The notes under the pieces were generated by a model. That model was not told the DNA's origin, did no database searches, and saw only the letters and a list, made by a program, of their open reading frames with translations. Made by a program: the position numbers and the translations under genes. 64,000 nt of DNA from Chionoecetes opilio (Eukaryota; Arthropoda; Malacostraca; Decapoda; Majidae), in contig JACEEZ010020518.1 of NCBI GenBank assembly GCA_016584305.1, positions 1 through 64,000 on the forward strand, read 5' to 3'. Below, in pieces: positions 54,884-64,000 of the stretch. Numbering within the stretch: the first letter of the stretch is position 1; the number at the start of each line of letters is the position of its first letter.

Positions 54884-55658
54884 CAGTTAAAACCTTAATA
54901 ACCGGCACTGAGTATAACTCGGAATTTGATATACTCGGCAAGGCAAAGACCGTGTTTTTTTTTCTTTGTTGTTTTCTTTTTCTTTCCACACACACACACA
55001 CAGCACACACAGACACACCACACACACAGCCCACACAACACACCACACGCACACACACACTACACCATCTCTGCCTATAGCGCCGTGTAGGCAGGGATGG
55101 TAGCCCTGGAGGCTTCACTCGAGGGCTGTGCATGGTTGGCCCTCGCCCGTGGCGGCCGCCGGCAGGATTCTTATAATGACGCCTGTTGATGTAGAGGCCT
55201 CCATGCCGCCCCCTGTGTCCCTCCCATGGCCACTCCCCCCACGCAGTCGAAGGTAGAGTTAATGGACAAGGCATAGTGTTGGCAGTAATTAGTGCTCAGA
55301 GTGATGTAAATTAAGTTGTAGCAGGTACAGTATGTAGCAATACAGTACCAGAGTTGTGATTATAGTGATTAAAGTGAGACCTTGTTCAAATGCGACCTGA
55401 GTCCCCCCTAACAGCTTTCTACATGTACAACAAGGCTCCCCCTCAATCATTGGATTACCAGTAAATGCCTGCTGCTACCCTTCAGCTGGTAAGTTAGTTT
55501 TTTTATGGGTTTTTTCGTTATTTTTTTTTCTTTTTCTGTTTTTTTTCGTTTTTTTTTTTCCCCCCATTATCAGCAGGCAACCATTGCATACTTCGGCACA
55601 TTGAATAACTCAGCAGGGCCAAGGCCCTATCGTGGCCGAGTATAAAGGGCTTTTACTG
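54884..55658. mobile_element. F4 MITE copy 3, with antisense SINE
   Basis: It runs from CAGTTAAAACCTTAATAACC to AAAGGGCTTTTACTG, with TA on the right. A CA-type microsatellite (54984-55063) is followed by a minus-strand SINE body (55063-55265). The order of SINE, GTAAATTAAGTTGTAGCAGG segment, GCGACCTGAGTCCCCC segment and T-rich right part is the same as in copy 2. The two therefore derive from one ancestor that already had the SINE. Confidence 0.85.
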
Positions 55659-55783
55659 TATATTATATATATAGATATATATATATAATATATTATAGAT
55701 TATATATATATAATATATTATATATAAATATTATAATATATTATATATAATGTAAACTAGCGTCTATGCGCGCGCAATCGGTA

Positions 55784-56370
55784 AACACAACATCCTCGGT
55801 TTTCCCGGAACCTCCATTTCTTCCCGTATTATCGGATTTGCCGGTCAAAATCAGAGGTCCGGGGATATGTCGAGTCCCGGACTATGCCCTGGTCCCGTCC
55901 CGACATTGACAAAGTTGTCCGGACGGTCCGGCGTCTCCTGTCACACCTGGTCAGTGTCCGCGCCTACCGCCAGTGTCCCAGCATGCTCAGCGGTCGTATT
56001 GTTTACTATTTGGTACACGACACTGCTCACTCTCCAAGAACACACACCCCCTCTCCCCGTCAAACACGCTGTCATCCGCCTCACCTTTGCCTTCCTGAGA
56101 AGAACAGGTCAACTACAGCGCCTGTGAAATAGCATCATGGACATCACCAGGCTCATAGTGTTCCCAAGATCCCTACGCAGCCACATAAAGACATAACAAT
56201 ATGACCGTAAAAAGTCGTGGCGGGGTACTGATATTGGCGTTGGCCGACAGTACAATACTGAGTAGGATAAACGTCCGGGAGGTGGTAATGGCCTCGGACT
56301 GTTGCGATTTCCCTGCGTTGCGGTTCGCCGGCCATGCTCCCCCCTATAGTCCGGGAACGAGGGTTGTGTT
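55784..56370. mobile_element. F3-related MITE, 587 bp
   Basis: AACACAACATCCTCGG followed by TTTTCCCGGAACC at the left pairs with GGGAACGAGGGTTGTGTT at the right, flanked by TA. Internal blocks GGATTTGCCGGTCAAAA and AGAGGTCCGGGGATAT resemble the ends of the F3 element at 18419. It has no coding capacity. Confidence 0.8.
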
Positions 56371-56457
56371 TATATTATATATATTAAAAGTATATATATA
56401 TATATATATATAGTTATTAATATATATGTATATATATTATATATATATATATATATA

Positions 56458-57292
56458 CACGCAAACCTTGTTTCCCGGAGCCTTCCATTTCCCGGACATC
56501 GGATTTGCCGGACAAAAAATCCGAGGTCCATGGATATATATGGCGAGTCGCCAATTATTATTATTATTATTATTATTTTTTTTTTGTTTTTTTTTTTTTT
56601 TTACGTTGAATGCCTGGTCCTGTCGTAATTTGACATCGATAGTTTGTTCCGTCGGTATGAGTGTCCTTCGCTGTCACCCCTGGTCATGTCCCTGGTGCCT
56701 ACCCGATAGGTGCAGGCATGCTCAGCCGTCGTATTGTTTACATTTGGGCACCCGACACTCACGGTTTCACCTCACACGGCCTCCGTCAGTCCCCCTGACT
56801 CGCTTCCCCCTGGCACCTGGTGCAGGAACATCTCTGAGACTATGACACTTCTGCTGGCCTCCCCCGCCGGTGGCAGCATCCTCAGCTCGAGATCGTATTG
56901 TTAACATTTGGACACAGCGACACTCACTGTTCACCTCACAGTCCTCCGTCATTCCCCTACTCCCACTGGCCCCTAGTGCAGGCAACGTCTCTTGAGACGA
57001 TTGACACTTTCTCTGCATGCCCGCCAGGTGGCAACATGCTTTCAGCGGGGTACTAAAAGAGTCCGAGGCGGGGTATTGATATGGCGGTTGCCGGACAGTA
57101 AATACTGATGATGTAGTGATAATACGTCCGGGGGTGGGTAATGGCAATGTCCCTGAAAAAAAACCCCCCCCCCCTTTTTTTTTTTTTTTTTTTTTTGAGG
57201 ATAATTCCTTGCTGTTTGCGATTCCCGGACTTTTGCGGTTGCACCGGATCCAGTGCTCCCACCCTATTAGGCCGGAAAACGAGTTTTGTGTG
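56458..57292. mobile_element. F3-related MITE, 835 bp
   Basis: CACGCAAACCTTGTTTCCCG at the left pairs with CCGGAAAACGAGTTTTGTGTG at the right (motif shortened: CCGGAAAACGAG, TTTTGTGTG), flanked by TA repeats. The GCATGCTCAGC, GTATTGTTTAC and GACACTCAC blocks occur twice inside (near 56710-56760 and 56875-56930), so it carries an internal duplication of about 165 bp. A C run followed by a T run lies at 57163-57196. Confidence 0.8.
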
Positions 57293-57302
57293 TATATCTA
57301 TA

Positions 57303-57333
<31 letters not shown>

Positions 57334-57367
57334 TAATATATTTATATATATTATATAATATATATTA

Positions 57368-58266
57368 CCGTATTTGCCGAAATAAGACGCAGTTTTTTTT
57401 CAATAAAGGATGCAAAATTCCCACCCTTCAACTAATGCGGCCATGATTACTAATGATAGGTTCGGGCAGAGATACAGACTCGCCTGTGGTGTATTTACTA
57501 GGGGGGTCTAGATTGATCCTGTATGAGCATAGACCACTGAACCGACTTTGTAACTGTGGTACTAATAAATTATCAACAGTAAGTGGCATAATAACCAAGA
57601 AAAAGTTGGGAGTTTAAGAGGAAAACAGTAGGTGGGGCAAGAAGGTCGCGGTTTCTCCTGCCAAGATGGCCGTCATATGAAAAAACATCCCCCCCCCCCC
57701 GCAGTCCCCCCCGCTCTCCATGTATATAAATAAGGGGAGCCAGGGCAGGCCTTTAGCCGTTTTTTGGCCCCATGCCCGTCTTGGTTTACAAGCCCAACCC
57801 AGATTTGCTTTTTTTGAGCGGGTCTTGATACAAAGAGGGGACTAGAGAACAACTTTAGCGGGGTTTGGGGCGCCGGTTGCTTGTTTGTTTTCCGTACAGA
57901 TGCGGGGAAAAAACATACCCATCATAAAAACCATCAGGACTATCACTCGAACCCCCTGCAAGACTGCTCTGTGCTTTTGTACAGTAGACCCCTAGAAACA
58001 ACAGAAAAAAAAGACTTTAGGGGAAATTTGTAGATGGCTGGGTTAAAAAGGGCCACTATACATGAAAAACAACATAATGTGAAAATAAAATGACAAATTT
58101 GTAAAGAAAAAAGTAACAGCAAAAAACAGATGTAAGAGATTTTGGGTTATAACTGAGGAAGCCGCTGTTTGTTATGTGTTTTGTCACTTTCCCGGAAAAA
58201 TTTTTCCCCTTAATCCCGGGGGAAAAAAAGGTTATTAGGACGAAACTGCGCGTCGTATTTCCCGTT
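57368..58266. mobile_element. F7-like element, poor right end
   Basis: The left end CCGTATTTGCCGAAATAAGA followed by CGCAGTTTT is clear and follows TA. The right end near 58240-58266 (AAACTGCGCGTCGTATTTCC) is a degraded inverted match. The interior is poor-quality sequence with no readable gene. Confidence 0.55.
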
Positions 58267-59099
58267 ACCCTTACTTTTCTATTTTGTTTTGCTCATAATT
58301 GACATTATTAATAATTTCCGTGAACCTTCAAAATTTAATACATATTGAGAAAAAAAATTTGGTTAATACGCATACAGAACCCCACCCCCTTTCAGGGGCC
58401 CCCCCAACCCATAGGGGGTTGGGTTTAAAGGTTGGGGTTTAGGTTCAAAAATCTCGGGGGGGGGGGCGAGGGGTGGGAACCCACCCCCTTTTATGAGGTT
58501 GGTTGGGTTGGGTTTTTTGGTAATAATCCTCCCAGCAGGCAGCGGGGGCGGGGGCTGGCTGGTGGGCGGGCGAATGCGGGGCGGGGCGGGGCGCACTTGT
58601 TTTGTAAAAATTCTGTCACTCTTGGTTTCTGAGCATGACTGGGGAAATTATCCACTAAAAACTGCCTAATTTGAGAAAGGTAATTTGGGGTGGAATTTGG
58701 CGCCTACCGTCAGGAGTTCGGGAACAAAACAAAAATTTCCCACCTGTGTATAATTTAATAGTTTTTGTATATTAAGTGTAATGGGATAAAAAATTTGGGG
58801 GGTATTTCTATAATACACAATTTAAATAAAAGGTTTAACAAGTATAAGAATTGTGAGTGACCCACGTTGGGGTAAATATATTGGGAAAAATCGTGGGGGC
58901 ACGAGCCAAGCTGAAAGGTTTTTCATGGAGGTAATTTGTAACGCGTAGCCCTACACATGAAGTGGAGTGGCGGTTTGATTATACACTAAGGTTGTAACTC
59001 ATAAAATATGAAAAAATTTAAAGATCAATCGGTTAAAAAGGACAAGTGTAAAACACACTTTGATAAATCGGTCAGCTGTGAAAAGTTTCGTGGGCCCCG
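58267..59099. other. Degraded sequence, no feature
   Basis: Homopolymer-rich, with a GC-rich stretch 58530-58600 (GGGGCGGGG motifs). No gene or repeat family recognised. Confidence 0.6.
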
Positions 59100-59905
59100 C
59101 CCAACCCCGCGGCCATTTAGTGGAGGATTCAACCAGTCCCACGCAAGCCACGATTTTCCACTCCCCCCTGTTGCACTCTGACCCATTGACATAAAATATT
59201 CCCCAAAGATAAATCAATAATTTTGGGGGGCCTACCCCGGGGGGGCGTCGCCTCGCCCACCCCGACGCCCTCCGGGGGTTTCACCTGCGCGAGTTCCCAG
59301 CAGGCCCCTTTTCCCATACAAGACTCTCGACAAGAAACATCAACTTCCCCCAGCCAGAGCCTTGGGGGCCCCCCTTGGCCTCCTCCACGCCGGATTGTTT
59401 TAAGATAAAAACCCGATGGGAGGACTTTTTCAGGGTACGTCCCCACACCCCATATACCCAAGTTGGCGCTGACGGATTCCCGGAAATGGGCCTCGATTCA
59501 TTTCCCCGGTGAAATGCTGATTTGACACGTAATCTCCCGCGTACCCCATGATTCTGCGAAGGGACACTTTCCCAAAAGGGCATTGTTTCGTCTTTTCAAG
59601 CCCATATTTAGTGCCCATATTTCAAACCATGAGTAAGCGGGATCAAACGATTTGAAGACCCGGGATTTTTGTCCCCCGCACAGGTACCGACAACGCCAAA
59701 TCTCCGTGAGCGAGTCCATAACACCGGGGCTATCCCAAATCTGCCTAAGACTTTTTGACGTGACCCCCCTCATTATGGACGGTACCAAGGTATGTAAAAC
59801 TTTCCAAGATCTCAAGCCCTCGCCACATGCAGAACAGACTGTATGCTTATCTAGTAAGTCCCAAACCCTGGCCCTTTGGTCTAGCCAGAGATAAGAAAGC
59901 ATTTA
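59100..59905 (-). pseudogene. LINE ORF2 C-terminal region (same family as 39491)
   Basis: Read down from 59905 it gives RARVWDLLDKHTVCSACGEG, SKSLRQIWDSPGVMDSLTEI, WRCRYLCGGQKSRVFKSFDP, then FAESWGTREITCQISISPGK. In other frames follow RQRQLGYMG and the GSGWGKLMF/CRES region. In the intact family the order is a tryptophan-rich WRCRYLCRRTK block, a CETWTL-like box, LRRIMGYRW and RQRQLRLYGH, then a short C-terminus. All are recognisable here, with at least three frameshifts. The RT palm upstream is absent. Confidence 0.8.
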
Positions 59906-62900
59906 AAAACCCACCTGTCACGTGAGTATCCCTTGTTAGAGCTAAATGGGGTATCAAGCATTTTAGGTAGAATTGGGTTAATCTTTTCTGGTGATTATTT
60001 TAATAAACTTTAAAATTTAACAGTTGTTGCACCTCAATTGGTGGTCGTAATTTCCCAAACATTTTGGTGCCCTGATATGGGGATTTCTTTGGAAGTATAA
60101 ATGAGTTGGGGGACAAGATTATGCCCCCTTTGGGGGTGGAACAATGTGGAAGAGGCTTTTCGGGCATGGGGGTTCGTGGATTATTTGAACTGACGCAGTT
60201 TCAAAGTATTTAGTGGCCTCAGCCCAATGAAGTCTTTAGGGCCTCAATGGCCTCAGAGTCCTCTTTTGGGGGGTAATGAATTAGCCCCGTTTCCGCGGGC
60301 CCCATGGAAAATAACCTAGAATTGGCCGCCGTAGGTCGGACCTCGGCCCGCGTACCTCCCCGCTGAGCCAAAGTTAGCCACAACACAGGCCGCATTTAAG
60401 ATTCCACCCCCCAAACAATGATTATGAAGTTGTTATTTTAAATAAAGGAGGGGTGGTTATAGCGGGTTTTTGGGGCCTTTTTGGGGCCACCCAACGCACA
60501 CCCACACTTGTATAAATTAAATTAATAGGGAACCCCTAATCAAAAAACATTTTCGAACTTCTTTTTTTTCTTTTTTTTCATTTAATAAATTAAAATCAGG
60601 CAAAAGGGACAAATCATTAGGCAAAATTAGGTTGGCTGAACGATTTAAAAATACTGTGATGAAGCACTGGGACTAACCCTATGACTATAATATTTTTAAA
60701 AGTTGGTCTGCTATGAAAAAAACTAAATGGGAAAATTTAGAAGGGGCTTATTTCAATTTTTAGAGGGGGGGTAAAAAATTAAATTTTACAAGTCCAAGTA
60801 GATAAGGAATGTCCAAATAGGGAAAACAGATCACATATAAAAAACTTAGTGCGTGAAAAAAAACCCACACCCAAAAACCCTTTTTTCCCCCAAACTTAAA
60901 TTCCAGATTTGTCATTGCCTTTTTTTGAGGGTGAGAATTGGTATTTTTTTCTGGGAAAAATTAAAATTTAAATTTGATAAAGACTGATCAGCAGAGGTCA
61001 AAAATTAAACCTATTTGTTAGGTCATTTTTAGGGGCCCTGCATATTTGCTGTGAAGGAATTAAACCGTAAAGAAATGCCAATAAAAATGGGGCCTCAAAT
61101 TCTTAAGTAATTATAAAGAAAAAGATCAAAAAACAAAGAATTTTTTTCTGCAAGTTTTGTCTCTGACCCTTCTCACAATCAAGGTTTGGGAAGAGTTCAG
61201 AATAATTTTAAGTTGACAAAGGGCCTTAAAGCACAAAAACCCTTGACAGAATCAGATGGATGGCAGTATCTGAATGGAAAAAATTTCCCAAAACCTTGAT
61301 GCGAGACCCTTAAATCAAAGTTCTAGAAATTATTCACGGTCAAGCAAATAGAAGGGGTTTATTACAAGAGTGCAAAAATTTAAAAGGGTATTGAGCGGGA
61401 AAAACCCCCCGGGAGATGAGATAACTGCCCAAAGTTAATCAGCGATATCCCCACATTTAGATTTTTAGAGAGAAACTCATTGGGGGGTAGTTACCCCGCT
61501 CCTACTAAAATTCGAGGGAAAAAAAAACCGGGTAAAAAAAAATTTCAAAGTAGACCAGCCGGAAAACCATCGCCAACCTACCAAAGAACAGGTGCCACTT
61601 TAAATATGGGTTATTTCAAGTAATTTTCAAAAAAAAAAATGTGTTTTCGCGGGGAAAACATCCCCCCTTTTCCATTGTAATAATACCCAGATTTTCACTA
61701 GTAAAGGGGGTTTAAAAGGACCGGGTAACGCCTAACCTGCCTTAGTGGAAAAACATGCAATAAAACCTGTCCATTGCCTTACTTTTTGGAAGTGAAAAAA
61801 TCCATTCATCCGTAGCTTTATGTCCTAATGGTGATGGGAGAACAGCCCCTATGTTAAAAAAATTTGGCAAGAACTAGTATTAGTTCACCCGCTTTTCCCT
61901 ACGGCAGAATTAAGGGTGAGAAAAAAACGGTAAACCGCCATATTTAAAAACAAGTTTGACAGTGGAGCAAAAAGTCTTTTTTAGTGGAGAGATATTTGTT
62001 TTATTGCAATCCCTGAAATTGCAAGGTGAATTAGCCTTTCGGGTTTTTTTAGCCAATAAAGAAGCTAAAAATTTTTGACATTGTGCGCCCCCCTAGTTAA
62101 TTTGGGGTTAGTATCAATTGGGTAGCTGCTGTAGTTAATGACATCGTATAAATTTAAGGGTTTTTAAAAGGGATTTAATTACCGCTGAAAACTTTAAAAG
62201 AGAAAGGTGTTAGACTATTTTAAAAGCCTTTAAAATGTTTGATGGCCATACCATTTTAAAAAAGGGCCGATTTTTTTTGGTCGTTTCCAGGAAAGTCATC
62301 AAAAGAAAACATTTCCATGTTCACCAGTCCCGGGTGGTAAATTTATAATGGACCTATCCCAAAAAACTACTCACCAGCCAAAACAAGAGGAAGCATTCCC
62401 CGTCATGCACAAACCCCCCTGGTTGCTAGAATAGGGACTTTATTGTTCCCACCAAAATTTAAAGAGTTAAAGGAAGAAGGGGTATCCCCTTACAAATTAG
62501 GATCTAGAAAATATCGGGTTAATCCCCCAGGGAGTTACCAGAGGATCAAAATCTCTAGACACTATGATCACACTGTCAATTATGTTAATGGTAAATATGA
62601 AAGGTTTACCTTTGGGAAATAAAAACCCCGGTTACCTTCCCCAAATTTTTAAAATAGTTAAAGCCTTTAAAAAAGTTCAAAAAAAAAACTGAATAAAAAA
62701 AGTCTAAATTGGATGCTATGATAAGATCATTTAAGATCAAATTTAAAGGGTGATTTTATCGAAAAAAATGGAAGGAGCATAAATCATAAAATAGGACATT
62801 TTTTACCCCCCCAGCAGTGGTAAAATTTTCAAACCCCCCCCATCAGAAAGTTTTCAAGTAGTTTCAAAAAAAAAAAGATGCTGTTTAAATGACTGTCTGC

Positions 62901-63615
62901 AGAAGGATCGAATCTCTTTTCAAACTAGGAGGGTCCTAGTAAAATTCAGAAAAAGATAAATTCGCCTATGGGCTAACATCTCTAAGGTTTCCCAAAATTT
63001 GGTCTAAAAAAAAGAAATAGAAATTTCACAAAATTCCCATTGCCTGAAATATATACAGGAAAATAGCCCCCTAGCCACATATAGGGGTTTTAAATCAGTT
63101 CTTTTGGTTCTTGCTCAAAACCCCCTTCTATTTAAAAAAAACATTACAGACCATTTTAGGGGTTCTGAAGCCCAGAATTGGGGGAAAAACTTTTAATTTG
63201 GAAAAATTCAGGGGGCAAAAATTCTGAGGGAAAAATAATACAAATTTATAAACTGGGAATAAAAAGTGCAGGAAGGCCAGCCTCCCCTTACGAGGGAAAA
63301 CTAAATTTTCAAGAAGAAGGGGTAATCAGGAAGGATTTTCCCTTTAATTATACCCCCAAGTCCCAAACGGTTTGGATTATGGTGGGAAAGTAAAAATGAT
63401 GAATAAAAGGGCCAGTTTTTTTGATGTGGTCCTAAAAAAAAGAACATCTAAGTCAGGTCGCAAGATTTTTACCCCCCGGGTTAGTGGCCAATAAAAAAAT
63501 AAGGGGTAAATGTCAATAAAAGCCTGGGGGGGGGAACACCTCGAGGGGGCATCCCCCCAATGGGAAAAATTTTCAAAAGAAAAGGGGGACTATAAGATCT
63601 GAGTTCAAAAGATAA
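59906..63615. other. Degraded sequence, unresolved
   Basis: Indel-rich and homopolymer-inflated, with A+T bias and islands of codable sequence. 62395-62630 has three frames with 20-50 residue stretches and 63178-63393 has a 71-residue ORF, none of which I can assign. Given the RNase H-like stretch that follows, it may be the earlier part of an LTR-retrotransposon polyprotein on the + strand. Confidence 0.5.
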
Positions 63616-64000
63616 ATGAGTTCACCAATAGGAGAAAAAATGCTGATGGGGACAACCCAGCAATACACTATTTTTTGATGCTTCAAAAAAAGGGATACGG
63701 TGAGAGCTTTTCTTAAGCAGGAAGGAATGTTTAAATAATTTGTCTAAGGCGGGGGTTCCCAATTGCCTAGAACATGCCTCAAATGGGGCTGACTGCTTAA
63801 ATTGGGACTAATTAGCTCAAAAATCTAAAAGATTTATTACAAATTTGTGAAGATATCTGGCCGATAGTAAATTTTGCCTACACTGGTTAGTAAAAAAAAA
63901 ACACTAAAATCCCTTATGTCAGGAATGTGTTTGGGAAGATAAAATTTTGGGTTCCCCATTTCATATAAACATGTTGCTACCCAAGGGAAAACCCAGCTGA
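63616..64000 (+). pseudogene. Possible BEL/Pao-type RNase H fragment
   Basis: Near 63660-63700 the + strand reads FFDASKKGYGESFL, like the [FC]xDASxxGYG start of retroelement RNase H. In other frames near 63855-63985 come ISGR or DIWPIVNFVYT, KTLKS, then NFGFPISYKHVATQG, resembling the late RNase H part with a DSxxxLHW box and RYVATxxNPAD. BEL/Pao is the best fit by spacing. No LTR is visible and the frames are broken. The window ends inside it. Confidence 0.35.

Overview
The window is eukaryotic and almost certainly from a crustacean, probably a decapod. It combines a spliced metazoan gene, LINE reverse transcriptases ending in the ACTAGGTAAATAC-type tails seen in decapod genomes, tRNA-derived SINEs, many pogo/Tigger-like DNA transposons, and abundant ATT, ATC and TA repeats. 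The organism call is inference from repeat content. There is no rRNA gene, no convincing tRNA gene and no CRISPR array.

The only host gene recognised is NAPRT (nicotinate phosphoribosyltransferase, Preiss-Handler NAD synthesis), on the + strand. Two consecutive exons are present: one at 3661-3852, appearing a second time at 12067-12259, and the next at 38721-38860. Both are hidden from simple ORF calling by single-base indels, but their splice sites, residues and intron phase agree. About 26 kb of nested transposons lie in the intron between them.

Layout. 1-7280 is a near-identical second copy of about 8390-15540. It ends inside a minisatellite at a single N (7281), so it looks like an overlapping contig or alternative haplotype placed in series. 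Each copy carries a broken LINE, a hairpin-bearing insert, the NAPRT exon, an antisense LINE end, a Harbinger-like remnant, two nested TA-target transposons, and the start of a Tigger transposase. In the second copy that transposase continues across about 80 units of a 21-bp, in-frame minisatellite (15442-17130) into the DDE domain. From 18.4 to 33.4 kb DNA transposons stand almost end to end: 18419-19395, 20097-24125, 24128-25021, 25041-32110 and 32631-33402. The 7-kb element at 25041-32110 has TTAA at both ends, a THAP-domain start at one end and a P2X7-ballast-like ORF at the other, both pointing inward. From 37.6 to 50.7 kb are LINE fragments of at least three families. From 52 to 58.3 kb a row of MITE-like elements sits in TA repeats, with SINEs inside some of them. 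The last 6 kb hold a LINE end and a possible BEL/Pao fragment.

Family labels used below, by terminal sequence: F1 CACTCAAACTCGGCTATCG, F2 CAGTAAACCCTCTCTAAT, F3 CACTCGACCCTCGATTTTCC, F4 CAGTAAAACCCTTATAACTC, F5 CAGGTTGAAGTTCCCAAACT, F6 CACTAGGGTC, F7 CCGTATTTTACGGCTTATAA.

Quality warning. About 20.6-23.2, 25.44-31.65, 39.7-43.6, 45.6-48.2 and 57.6-64.0 kb have inflated homopolymers and many indels. A good and a bad copy of the same element (44.2-45.2 kb against 42.9-43.3 kb) show that this is degraded consensus. ORFs there should not be read as genes.
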